Assembly: GCF_905171765.1 (NCBI RefSeq)
Contig: NC_053392.1
Span: 339,729,010-339,793,009 of the forward strand
Length of the DNA stretch: 64,000 nucleotides
From: Bufo bufo
Taxonomy: Eukaryota > Chordata > Amphibia > Anura > Bufonidae
Direction: 5' to 3'
The notes under the pieces were generated by a model. It ran no database searches. It had not been told where the DNA came from and saw only the letters and a list, made by a program, of their open reading frames with translations. The first letter of the stretch is position 1, and every line of letters begins with the position of its first letter. This document shows, piece after piece, positions 44,994 to 56,066 of this stretch. Position numbers and translations under genes: made by a program.

Positions 44994-45660
44994 GTTTGCA
45001 GCTGACCCCCTCTGCCCGTCCTCACTGTCCCAGACAGTGGAGGTACATGGAAGTATGCTCACAGCAGTCCGCCGCACACAGTCGTATCCAGGCTAGGCAC
45101 CCGGATCATGGCTTCTGCACTCACGTACAAGTACAGCTATGTACAGACGGGCCCTCTGCTGCCAGACGTGCCTCAGCAGCTGCAGCGCTCCGTGTCACGT
45201 GTCGGGTCACCGGGTGTCTTATGCTGCGAGCTCGCCCCCGCACCGGTCTTCCAGCTCCATGTCACACTCCTGCCGAGCCGGGCTCAAGATTTCTCCGATC
45301 ACGGTCCTCTCTGCGGCCGCCGCAGCTGTTGTTGCCATGATGGTGACGTCACGGGGAGGGAAAGTGACAAGCTGGTGGGGGTGATGGTGGGCGTGGCCGC
45401 CGTACACTGAGTGTAAGCGTCGGCCCCGCCCCAGGCCGCACGCTCGGGGATCCGATGTAGTAGTAGTAACCCGTTCAGGAGCCGTGCGCCGCACACAATG
45501 GGGGGCAGAACAGGAAGTAGCGTGGACGGCTGCCTTCACTAATACACGGGGATTTGCTGTCTCTATATTTAGCGCCGCCGCAAGGCTGCCACACCTCTGC
45601 TAGTTTCCATTCCCTAAGATATCAATGAGCGGTTCACGCAGGCGCCGTGCTGCAGGGCTG
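44994..45660 (-). promoter_or_regulatory. CpG-rich promoter / 5' UTR of REV3L
   Basis: The stretch is markedly richer in CG than its surroundings (GCGGCCGCCGCAG, CCCGCACCGG, GTGCGCCGCACAC). It contains a perfect CRE palindrome TGACGTCA at 45344-45351 and several GC boxes (GGGCGTGG, CCCCGCCCC). Position directly upstream of the exon 1 ATG makes it the likely promoter. No TATA box or start site can be fixed from sequence. Confidence 0.7.
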
Positions 45661-45671
45661 AAGATGGCTGG
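45600..45671 (+). other. Candidate divergent first exon
   Basis: On the plus strand, leaving the same CpG-rich region, GGCTGAAGATGGCTGG is followed by GTAGGTGT, a fair splice donor at 45672. This could be the first exon of a divergent transcript. In human, a long noncoding RNA starts divergently near REV3L (recalled, not checked). Low certainty. Confidence 0.25.
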
Positions 45672-45760
45672 GTAGGTGTACACTTGTTTTCTGTAGGGCT
45701 TCTATTGTAGAAAGCAATCTGTGAGGAGAATACTATATTACTTCTGTAGCATGCTGAGCA

Positions 45761-47546
45761 AATACCATAGTGCAGCGCAATCTACCGCAACATCAGCCGA
45801 ATACCATAGTGCAGCACAATCTACCGCAACATCAGCCGAATACCATAGTGCAGCACAATATACCGCAACATCAGCCGAATACCATAGTGCAGCACAATAT
45901 ACCGCAACATCAGCCGAATACCATAGTGCAGCACAATCTACCGCAACATCAGCCGAATATCATAGTGCAGCACAATATACCGCAACATCAGCCGAATACC
46001 ATAGTGCAGCACAATCTACCGCAACATCAGCCGAATACCATAGTGCAGCACAAACTACCGCAACATCAGCCGAATAACATAGTGCAGCACAATCTACCGC
46101 AACATCAGCCGAATACCATAGTGCAGCACAATCTACCGCAACATCAGCCGAATACCATAGTGCAGCACAATCTACCGCAACATCAGCCGAATACCATAGT
46201 GCAGCACAATCTACCGCAACATCAGCCGAATACCATAGTGCAGCACAATATACCGCAACATCAGCCGAATACCATAGTGCAGCACAATCTACCGCAACAT
46301 CAGCCGAATACCATAGTGCAGCACAATATACCGCAACATCAGCCGAATACCATAGTGCAGCACAATCTACCGCAACATCAGCCGAATACCATAGTGCAGC
46401 ACAATCTACCGCAACATCAGCCGAATACCATAGTGCAGCACAATATACCGCAACATCAGCCGAATACCATAGTGCAGCACAATATACCGCAACATCAGCC
46501 GAATACCATAGTGCAGCACAATCTACCGCAACATCAGCCGAATACCATAGTGCAGCACAAACTACCGCAACATCAGCCGAATAACATAGTGCAGCACAAT
46601 CTACCGCAACATCAGCCGAATACCATAGTGCAGCACAATCTACCGCAACATCAGCCGAATACCATAGTGCAGCACAATCTACCACAACATCAGCCGAATA
46701 CCATAGTGCAGCACAATCTACCGCAACATCAGCCGAATACCATAGTGCAGCACAATATACCGCAACATCAGCCGAATACCATAGTGCAGCACAATCTACC
46801 GCAACCTCAGACGAATACCATAGTGCAGCACAATATACCGCAACATCAGCCGAATACCATAGTGCAGCACAATCTACCGCAACATCAGCCGAATACCATA
46901 GTGCAGCACAAACTACCGCAACATCAGCCGAATAACATAGTGCAGCACAATCTACCGCAACATCAGCCGAATACCATAGTGCAGCACAATCTACCGCAAC
47001 ATCAGCCGAATACCATAGTGCAGCACAATCTACCGCAACATCAGCCGAATACCATAGTGCAGCACAATCTACCGCAACATCAGCCGAATACCATAGTGCA
47101 GCACAATATACCGCAACATCAGCCGAATACCATAGTGCAGCACAATCTACCGCAACCTCAGACGAATACCATAGTGCAGCACAATATACCGCAACATCAG
47201 CCGAATACCATAGTGCAGCACAATCTACCGCAACATCAGCCGAATACCATAGTGCAGCACAATCTACCGCAACATCAGCCGAATACCATAGTGCAGCACA
47301 ATCTACCGCAACATCAGCCGAATACCATAGTGCAGCACAATATACCGCAACATCAGCCGAATACCATAGTGCAGCACAATCTACCGCAACATCAGCCGAA
47401 TACCATAGTGCAGCACAATATACCGCAACATCAGCCGAATACCATAGTGCAGCACAATCTACCGCAACGTCAGCCGAATACCATAGTGCAGCACAATCTA
47501 CCACAACATCAGCACAGAATACCATAGTGCAGCACAATATACCACC
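45761..47546. repeat. 39-bp satellite, about 45 copies
   Basis: The unit is CCATAGTGCAGCACAATCTA plus CCGCAACATCAGCCGAATA. Because 39 is a multiple of three and the unit lacks stops in one frame of each strand, it yields a 585-residue plus-strand ORF (13-residue repeat IVQHNLPQHQPNT) and a 553-residue minus-strand ORF (SADVAVDCAALWY). Unit variants (TCTACC, TATACC, AACTACC with AATAACAT, and CCTCAGACG) mark higher-order blocks, including a duplicated 9-unit, 351-bp block (about 46560-46910 and 46911-47261). I treat the ORFs as by-products. Confidence 0.95.
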
Positions 47547-50045
47547 CGCATCGCTAAACAAATACCACAGTGCAGCACAATATACTGCCCCAGCAGAACC
47601 AAATACCACAGTGCAGCACAATCTACTGCAACATCAGCACAGAATGCCATAGTGCAGCACAATATACTGCCCTAGCAGAACCAAATACCATAGTGCAGCA
47701 CAATATACTGCATCAGCAGAACCAGATACCACAGTGCAGCACAATATACTGCATCAGCAGAACCAAATACCATAATACAGCACAAAGTACTGCCCCATCA
47801 GCACCAAATACCACAGTGCAGCACAATATAATTCCCAAGCAGAACCAAATGCCATAGTACAGTACAAAGTACTGCCCCATCAGCACCGAATACCATAGTG
47901 CAGCACAATATACCACCCCGTGGAGCTAAATAAATACCATAGTGCAGCACAATATACTGCTCCAGCAGCGCTAAACAAATATCACAATGCAGCACAATAT
48001 ACTGCCCCAGCAGAACCAAATACCACAGTGCAGCACAATCTACTGCAACATGAGCGCAGAATGCCATAGTGCAGCACAATATACTGCCATAGCAGAACCA
48101 AATACCATAGTGCAGCACAATATACTGCATCAGCAGAACCAGATACCACAGTGCAGCACAATATACTGCATCAGCAGAACCAAATACCACAGTGCAGCAC
48201 AATATACTGCCCCAGCAGCACCAGATACCACTGTGCAGCACAATATACTGCATCAGCAGAAACGAATACCACAGTGTAGCACAAAGTACTGCCCCATCAG
48301 CACCGAATACCATAGTGCAACACAATATACTGCCCCAGCAGAACCGAATACCACAGTGCAGCACAATATACTGCATCAGCAGAACCAAATACCATAATAC
48401 AGCGCAAAGTACTGCCCCATCAGCACTAAATACCACAGTGCAGCACAATATAATTCCCAAGCAGAACCAAATACCATAGTACAGTACAAAGTACTGCCCC
48501 AGCAGCACCGAATACCATAGTGCAGCACAATATACCAGCCCGTGGAGCTAAATAAATACCATAGTGCAGCACAATATACTGCTCCAGCAGCGCTAAACAA
48601 ATATCACAATGCAGCACAATATACTGCCCCAGCAGAACCCAATACCACAGTGCAGCACAATATACTGCATCAGCAGAACCAAATACCACAGTGTAGCACA
48701 ATATACTGCCCTGCATAACCAAATACCATAATACAGCTCAAAGTACCACCCCATCAGCGCTGAATACCATAATGCAGCACAATATATTGCCCCACAGCGC
48801 TAAACAAATACCATAATACAGCACGAAGTAGTGCCCCATCAGTGCTGAGTACCATAGTGCAGCACAATATACCGCCCCACAGTGCTAAACAAATACCATA
48901 ATACAGCACAAAGTACCGCCCCATCAGCGCTGAATACCATAGTGCAGCACAATATACCGCCCCACAGCGCTAAACAAATACCGCAGTGCAGCACAATATA
49001 CTGCCCCAGCAGAACCAAATACCATAATACAGCACAATGTACTGCCCCATCAGCACCAAATACCTTAGTGCAGAACAATATAATTTCCAGTGCCATAATA
49101 CAGTGCAAAGTACTGCCCCATAAGCACCGAATACCATAGTGCAGCATAAAATACTGTCCCCCAGCGCTAAACAAATACCACAGTGCAGTACAATATAATG
49201 TATCAGCAGAACCAAATACCACAGTGCAGCATAAAATACTGCCCCACAGGACCAGATACCACAGTGCAGCACAATATACTGCCCAACAGAACTAGATACC
49301 ACAGTTCAGCACAATATATTGCCCTGCAGAACCAGATACCACAGTGCAGCACAATATATTGCCCTGCAGAACCAAATACCACAGTGCAGCACAATATACT
49401 GCCCTGCAGAACCAGATACCACAGTGCAGCACAATATATTGCCCTGCAGAACCAAATACCACAGTGCAGCACAATATACTGCCCTGCAGAACCAAATACC
49501 ACAGTGCAGCACAATATATTGCCCTGCAGAACCAAATACCATAATACAGCACAATATACTGCCCTGCAGAACCAAATACCACAGTGCAGCACAATATACT
49601 GCCCCAGCAGAACCAAATACCATAATACAGCACAATATACTGCCCTGCAGAACCAGATACCACAGTGCAGCACAAAATACCGCTCCAGCAGAACCAACTA
49701 CCACAGTGCAGCACAATATACTGCCCCAGCAGCACCAACTACCACAGTGCAGCACAATATACTGCCCTGCAGAACCAAATACCACAGTGCAGCACAAAAT
49801 ACCGCTCCAGCAGAACCAACTACCACAGTGCAGCACAATATACTGCCCCAGCAGCACCAACTACCACAGTGCAGCACAATATACTGCCCTGCAGAACCAA
49901 ATACCACAGTGCAGCACAAAATACCGCTCCAGCAGAACCAACTACCACAGTGCAGCACAATATACTGCCCCAGCAGCACCAACTACCACAGTGCAGCACA
50001 ATATACTGCCCTGCAGAACCAAATACCACAGTGCAGCTTAAAATA
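47547..50045. repeat. Diverged 40-42-bp satellite continuing the 39-bp array
   Basis: Units around ACCACAGTGCAGCACAATAT, with ACTGCCCCAGCAGAACCAA or ACTGCCCTGCAGAACCAAA, plus variants (TAATACAGCACAAAGTACTG, CACAGCGCTAAACAAATACC). Higher-order repeats are visible: a 612-bp offset (TGGAGCTAAATAAATACCAT at 47931 and 48543) and a 122-bp block present three times from about 49632 to 50000 (CGCTCCAGCAGAACCAACTA at 49681, 49803, 49925). Units are not codon-multiples, so ORFs shift. Confidence 0.9.
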
Positions 50046-50371
50046 CTTTATGTAAATTGCAGGGGTTGGGATAAATGTCCATTAAAAACGGATCCAAACG
50101 ACCATTGAAAATGTCCAGAAAATGGATACAAAAATGATTGAAAAATTGCCATAACTGACAGTGTGTCGTGTGAATGTAGCCTTAGGCTACATTTACACGA
50201 CTGTATATGTTTTGCAATACGCAAAACACAGATTCCGGCCGTGTGAATGTAGCCGGCCATATGACAGAAATGCCTATCCTTGAAGAGAAGAATAGGATAT
50301 GCTCTATCTTTTTTTGCGGTGCTGCGGAACTACGGATGCGGACCCAAAAATACGGTCGTGTCAATGCACCC
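50046..50371. mobile_element. MITE half followed by a short MITE with TTA duplication
   Basis: 50046-50181 is the right half of a foldback ending GTCGTGTGAATGTAGCC. Next to it, 50185-50371 has ends GGCTACATTTACACGACTG / GGTCGTGTCAATGCACCC and TTA on both sides (50182-50184, 50372-50374). Confidence 0.6.
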
Positions 50372-50374
50372 TTA

Positions 50375-51780
50375 TAACAATAACAATATTTTCCCGCCAC
50401 ATTTAAGCCATACTTCCAAAGATCCATAAAACATTGGCTAAGAAAGGAAAGCACGCAGCATTTGCGTGTTGAGATCATACCATGACCACATTTTCTAAAT
50501 CTCAGCATGGTGTATTCCAGAACTTTTCCCCCTTTTGAAATGAATCAGGTGAGTGTGAAATGCGTTTCTCAGGCAAAATACTGATCAAATATTGACAATC
50601 ACGTGCATGTACATAAAAGGAGATGTACCATATTGCATCTTTCTAATCTGTACTTACATATGTTTGTCTGATTGAGACCTAAGAACTCTGGTCCCGATAC
50701 CTTTTTGAAAAGCATTGACCTCTACTTCTCCAGTATTCTAGACCTGTGGCCTACCAAGGCAGACATTCTGCATCTCTTGTAGCCATATCCATTCTATAAG
50801 AGCTTCCCAACACAGTAAGTTCTCAGCCCATGGATGGGACCTCAGAAGTGTCTGAAAACCTGCAGCCAACTCTTCCACATTGACCTCACAGGCTGGTGAC
50901 TACACATTGCCCGATACCACTGTAGAGCTCTCCAATGAAGGTTGTAAACCAGAATATGGTCATCAGGAGCTACTCTTTGTTCTTCATCCATATTTGATGC
51001 AGAAATGTCTTTGATTGTTCCAACCAAATGGTATTTGCAATAATCCAGGGATGGACATATTGCCTGTGCCGCTGATTCAGCTACGAGTGAATGTGCCAAT
51101 TCTTCTGCATGTCTCCTCTGTGTACTGCCCACCAACTGATAATGCTCCAATGCACAGGGCTCAGTGTTGGCTGCTGCCGCCAGTAGGCAAGTTTCTTCTT
51201 TCCCCTTCACAAACACCAGCCTTTGTCTTTGTCTCAGTTGTTGGTCTCAAAGGTAGAATTAGGAGCCCACTACATCTGCCATTGCCACCAATACTATTTG
51301 CCAGTTTCTCCGTTACAAACAATGACCTCACTCCCTGTCAACTACTCCAGGGGATGAAAGGGGCCTGCTGCAGCCATACCTGCTCATAGCGCCACAGTGA
51401 GTACCTCTGCCACCACCTATAGAAATGCTGTACCGTCCACTAAGTTCTTCTGAATGGGTTGATGCTTGTGCCTCACCCCCTGGCAGCCAATCACACCCTG
51501 CTTTGGGACCACCTCTGTCATTGGCTGACACTTTCATGTACAAGTATCTGCCAACAACCAGCAGGAAGCTGTGCTAGCAATGGACAGGAGCATCACTACT
51601 GCTTAGGTCATTTTGTTGAGATTGGGGGGAAGAGTAGGTACTTTGAGGATCATTCACTATGCTGAAATATGCCTAAATTAGGCGTATTTCAGGCTCAGAT
51701 AGCAGCGCAACGGTTAGTTGCGCAGCTATCTGCGACTTCACCCCGCTCAGATCTAAAATTGTTGGGAGGGAAGGGGAGGA
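50375..51780. other. No gene recognised; one unassigned minus-strand ORF
   Basis: A 124-codon open frame on the minus strand (50842-51216) contains PSLDYCKYHLVGTIKDISAS and WKSWLQVFRHF. It continues towards 51540 in other frames with stops (NDRGGPKAGCDWLPGG). It has the look of a decayed coding sequence or repeat, but I recognise no family. No promoter or splice evidence. Confidence 0.25.
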
Positions 51781-52189
51781 GTTCTGCAGTTTGTTTAAAC
51801 TGATGATCTATCCTCTGGAAAGATCATCAGCATCTGATCGGCGGGGGTCTGACACCTGATCAGCTGTTTGAGAAGGCAGCGGCGCTCCAGCAGCGCCGTG
51901 GCCTTCTCGCTGTTTACCGCTGGCCCAGTGACGTCACGACTAGTATCAACTGGCCTGGGCGCGGCTAAGCTCCATTCAAGTGAACAGAGCTTAGCCCCAC
52001 CCAGGCCAGTGATACTAGTCGTGATGTCACTGGGCCTGCGGTAAACAGTGAGAAGGCCGCGGCGCTGCTGGAGCAGCGCTGCCTTCTCAAACAGCTGATC
52101 GGCGGGGGTCCCGGGTGTCGGACCCCCGCCGATCAGATGCTGATGATCTATCCAGAGGATAAATCATCAGTTTAAACAAACTGCAGAAC
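51781..52189. mobile_element. Foldback repeat of the GATCAGCTGTTTGAGAAGG family
   Basis: Arms GTTCTGCAGTTTGTTTAAAC / GTTTAAACAAACTGCAGAAC, extending through GATGATCTATCC, the GATCAGCTGTTTGAGAAGGC block and a CACGACTAGTATCA / TGATACTAGTCGTG pair. The centre is TCCATTCAAGTGAACAGAGC. Right-hand CCCCTTTAA suggests a TTAA-type relative. Confidence 0.75.
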
Positions 52190-52439
52190 CCCTTTAAGAC
52201 CGGGGTCTAAAACGCTGGTTTTAATAAATGTGCCCCTTTGTTTCCTCAAGGGCCCTCTTAAGTCTGTGCCCGCCCCTGCAGAACTCCATTGTACTTGCTG
52301 CAGATACAACCCCATTGGATGGAACGGATGTTCAGTCACCAAAATTGTAACAAATCTGCTGATCCCAACCAGGTGGAGGGAGGGAGGGAAGGACGGGCGA
52401 GTACTGCTCAAAGTCTTCTCTCCCCAGGTTAACTGAAAA

Positions 52440-52900
52440 ACAACCCCTTTAACCTTTACATATGATTTACTCTCCAATCTAAGCTGATTAATTTTTCTTT
52501 TTTTTCCCCTAAAATATTCTTATGTAACCTGTCTCATGCCGGCCCTTTTAGCTGAAACTATGAGATGTGCCTCTAGTATAACAAAGATGTCTATAAATCA
52601 TTTACTGGGTCAGAGTAATGACAATGTGTTTATTTAGTAAGATAATGTAAAGCGAGCTAGCGCCAGCCAATGAACACCAGATCAGCACTAAGGACTTACA
52701 GCATCAATCGGTCTAATTTCTCTCTGTTGCCATGGCAAATTCATTACACACCAAGGCTGTGCGGCTGTTACTCTACCTCCTCCTCCTCCATTTATCACTC
52801 TACTGTACTCTGCATCCGCATATTAGATATTTCCGAGATTGATCAGGGTATGCTAATGATTTTCTTTTCTTCTCTGCCATTTACGCAAATTTCTTAAAAT
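52440..52900. other. Candidate conserved noncoding element
   Basis: About 460 bp with no repeat ends. It contains homeodomain-like and AT words such as GCTGATTAATTTTTC, GGGTCAGAGTAATGACAATG and GGGTATGCTAATGATTTTC. Sequence texture resembles vertebrate conserved noncoding DNA; this is inference without any alignment. Confidence 0.28.
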
Positions 52901-53800
52901 TTACAACAGTTTAATAATATAAGCTTCCACATAAATAATCGTGATATTGCCTAACAATACATTGTGGATAAGACACACTATAACGTGTATCCTTCTAATT
53001 TCAGGATGATGAAAACCGAGTAAGGGTATATTCAGATTTGTGCCTTGTATTTGCAGTCTGACACACCACGGATCCGCATGCGACAACAATTGATATGTCA
53101 GCTCTTTTTTTTTTTCCGCTGCAGAAATATCCATGAGCGTGTGAGCCACTGTGCAGATTTCCTATTGAAATTAATGGGGCACAGTGTGTGGGTGGATCTC
53201 ATGTACATTTCAGTGTGAAGATACAATTTGATTTCAAAATGACCCTGGAAATGACATGCAATGTGATGACAGAGGTATGATGCTAGGTAAAGTGATCTGT
53301 TACTGTATAGTGCGGTATTGAAAGGCTGGAGAAACCAGTGCGGAGGTATCATCTACTCTGCAAAATTAAAGGAAATCTGTCACATGGATTATTATTACTA
53401 ATAAAGTAAAACTATTCCCGTGTAGAACATAACACCTCCTTCCCTGAAGTACCTTTCATTTGGCGTTTCTTGTGTTGTATCTTGTGAAAGTCATCTTTGT
53501 ATGATATGCAAATTAGGCAGTATGGTGCCCAGAGGGGCGTTATTTTGTTTCAATGGTGCCCCCCCATTAACGCCCGGGCACGCCCTCCAGCAGAGCCCAA
53601 GCATGCCTCTCCTGGGCTGAGATTCGGTTGCTGCCCCTCCCCCCGCTACGTCACTGACCCGAGGTAACGCCGCCCACACTTGGCACGCAGGCAGTCTTCG
53701 GTACTGCGCCTGTACGAGATTTCTCTGTAAAGCTTTACCTCGGGTCAGTGACTTAGAGGGGGGAGAGGCAGGAACGGCGCTGATGGGGATATGGAGTCTC
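52901..53800. other. No gene seen; one short foldback
   Basis: A MITE fragment near 53035-53100 (AGGGTATATTCAGATTTGTG). A foldback at about 53636-53771 pairs GTCACTGACCCGAGGTAA with TTACCTCGGGTCAGTGAC. No coding homology. Confidence 0.5.
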
Positions 53801-54479
53801 ATCTTAATCCAGACATATCCCCATTTTCACCCAGGCAGGCCCTCTGACATGAGCATCACAGCATTTCATGCTCCGATGCTCTCCTTTGCCCTGTGCTGAA
53901 TTGCACCAGGCAAAAGCTTTTTTTGGACATCCAGTGACGTAAAGCTGGGTGGAGGTTTCTGCCTAGCAGTGAGCCCGGTGACGTCACCAGCAAAAATGGG
54001 CATGCTTTAGCACTGTCCTAGCCTATAAACAGCTAGGGCAAAGCCAATGACGGATTACTATAGGGGCATTCAGGTCGGCAGCCCTGGGCCCAGCACCGCT
54101 GGGGGGTCCAACGCTGACCCGAACGCCCACATATTGCAGCAGGGCACGGGAGCGCATAGTTCCCTGCCCCGTCGCCGATCACCGCCCTAGGCTTCAGGCC
54201 TAGTAGTTCTGAGGTCTATGTGGTAGTGAAATCTCAGGGCAAGCGGGCATGATGACATCATCTCGCGCCTGTGTCGGGACATGTGTGCGCCTGCCTCATC
54301 CCGCCTTCCTCCGCAAGCAAACTCCTGGCCCTGCACATAGGTGAGTATTTAGTTTCAAAAAAATGTTTTATCTTATGTGCCTACTTTGGGGGACATAGGG
54401 GGTGGGGACACACAGGAGGACATATTAATGAAGAGATATCGAGTACATCGGGAGGAAATTACTATATTGGGGCTTCTGT

Positions 54480-55280
54480 ATGGGGGTGAATTACTATGTG
54501 GGGGCAAATTATTATGGGGGGATTACTATGTGGGGGCTGTGTGGGGCCAAATTATTATGGGAGGGACTACTATGTGGGGGCAAATTATTATAGGAGGGAT
54601 TACTATGTGGGGGTAAATTACTATGTGAGGCAGTGGTGGAAATTACTATGTAGGGCAGTGTGGGGGAAATTACTATATGGGGGCAAATTACTATATGGGG
54701 GCAGTGTAGGGGAAATTACTATATGGGGCAGTGTGGGGGAAATTACTATATGGGTGCCAAATTACTGTGTGGGGCAAATTACTATATGGGGCAGTGTGGG
54801 GGAAATTACTATATGGGGCAGTGTGGGGGGAAATACTATATGGGGCAGTGTGGGGGGAAATACTATATGGGGCAGTGTGGGGTAAATACCTATGTGGGGG
54901 AAATTACTATATGGGGCTGTGTGGGAGAAATAACTATATGGGGGCAGTGTGGAGAAAATTACTGTGTGGGGGCAGTGTGAGGGAAATTACTATATGGGGC
55001 TGTGTGGGAGAAATAACTATATGGGGGCAGTGTGGGGAAAATTACTGTGTGGGGGCTGTGTGAGGGAAATTACAATATGGGGCAGTGTGGGGAAAATTAC
55101 TATGTGGGGGCAGTGTGGGGGAAATTACTGTGTGGGGAAAATTACTATATGGGACAGTGTGGTGGAAATTACTATATGGGGGCAGTGTGGGGAAAATTAC
55201 TGTGTGGGGCAAACTACTATATGGGGGCAGTGTGAGAGGCATATTAATATGTGGGGGAAATTGCTATATGGGGGCCTTGC
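54480..55280. repeat. G-rich minisatellite, unit about 27 bp
   Basis: Degenerate tandem units around GGGGGAAATTACTATATGGG and GCAGTGTGGG, with single-unit insertions and TATGTG / TATATG / TGTGTG variants. The plus-strand ORFs across it are a by-product of the repeat. Confidence 0.88.
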
Positions 55281-55422
55281 TATTGGGGAGGCACTGTAGG
55301 GGCAATTCTATTATTTTTGGGGACACTATACAGGGATTATTACCTGGAGCAAAATATAGGGTGTTATTAGTGGGGGCACTCTAGGGGACATTATAATTTC
55401 TGTAGACACTATAGGGACATTT

Positions 55423-55558
55423 GGGGTAATTTATCAAACTGGTGTAAAGTAGAACTGGCTTAGTTGACCATAGCAGCCAATCAGATTCCACCTTTCATTT
55501 TTGACAGCTCTTTTGGAAATCCAATTCTACTTTACACCAGTTTGATAAATGACCCCAA
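55423..55558. mobile_element. 136-bp foldback
   Basis: Ends GGGGTAATTTATCAAACTGG / CCAGTTTGATAAATGACCCC with pairing through TGTAAAGTAGAA. Inserted within the hAT-like element. Confidence 0.75.
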
Positions 55559-56066
55559 TTGGCCTAGGAAGAGACTGTGGCGCTCACGAAGCACCGCAGC
55601 CTCTTCATAAAAAAAAAAAAAAGCTAAACTAAAATGGAGGGAGGGGCCCAAGTTGGGTAGACAGCCCGGGGCCTATGATGCACTTAATCCGCCCCTGGAC
55701 AATGCTAAAGCCTGCCCATTCTTGCTGGTGGCATCACCGCCAACACTGCTAGGCGGAAGCCTCCACCTAGCTTTACCCATGGAGAGCCCGGTATGTCACT
55801 GGTTATCAAAAAAATGTTTGCCCTGGGCAGCACTAAAGCCTGCCCATTTGTGCCGGTGGCGTCACCGGCAACACTGCTTGGTGAAAGCACTCCCTACAGA
55901 GAGCCCGGTATGTCAACGGATCTCCAAACAAAGCCTTTGCCCTGTGCGATTCAGCGCAGGACAAGGGGGAGCATCACAGCATGAAATGTTCTGATGCTCA
56001 TATCATTGGGGCTGCCTGGATAAAAATTGGAATGTGTCAGCTCTGAACCTGGACAACCCCATTTAA

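Larger units (their letters stand above)
54045..55697. mobile_element. hAT-like non-autonomous element with G-rich minisatellite
   Basis: The ends CAATGACGGATTA and TAATCCGCCCCTG are imperfect inverted repeats, and the flanks GGCAAAGC / GACAATGC agree at 6 of 8 positions. This is consistent with an old 8-bp hAT duplication. The interior holds a 27-bp minisatellite and a complete small foldback (55423-55558). No transposase. Confidence 0.55.
53807..56035. mobile_element. Outer foldback split by a hAT-like insertion
   Basis: Arms GACATGAGCATCACAGCA and GAGCATCACAGCATGAAATG enclose the element 54045-55697. The left arm (53807-54044) and right arm (55698-56035) share TTTGCCCTGTGC and AGCACTxxAGCCTGCCC-type blocks. 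Outer boundaries are approximate. Confidence 0.5.

Noticed and set aside
44994..45077. N-terminal extension of REV3L starting further upstream
   Set aside because: The frame is open but starts at a GTG, there is no ATG, and the known protein begins at the MFS methionine.
45219..45338. 39-residue alanine-rich minus-strand ORF beginning MATTAAAAAE
   Set aside because: Could be an upstream ORF in the REV3L leader, but there is no evidence that the leader extends that far, and no homology is recognised.
45108..45410. 100-residue plus-strand ORF beginning MASALTYKYSY over the CpG region
   Set aside because: Antisense to the promoter/5' UTR of REV3L, no recognisable domain; GC-rich DNA is often open by chance.
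45770..47527. 585-residue repeat protein on the plus strand
   Set aside because: The frame is open only because the 39-bp unit is a codon multiple without stops; the opposite strand is equally open. There is no start context, no splice signal and no non-repetitive domain.
45960..47621. 553-residue minus-strand repeat protein
   Set aside because: Shadow of the same satellite, as above.
45761..50045. CRISPR-like array
   Set aside because: Units are directly tandem with no unique spacers, there are no cas genes, and the context is a vertebrate promoter.
47570..50108. Many 60-290-residue cysteine- or tyrosine-rich ORFs
   Set aside because: All are translations of the diverged satellite in different frames.
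54377..55384. Glycine/tyrosine-rich (YYMGQCGGN-like) ORFs
   Set aside because: Products of the 27-bp G-rich minisatellite; frames change wherever units vary in length.
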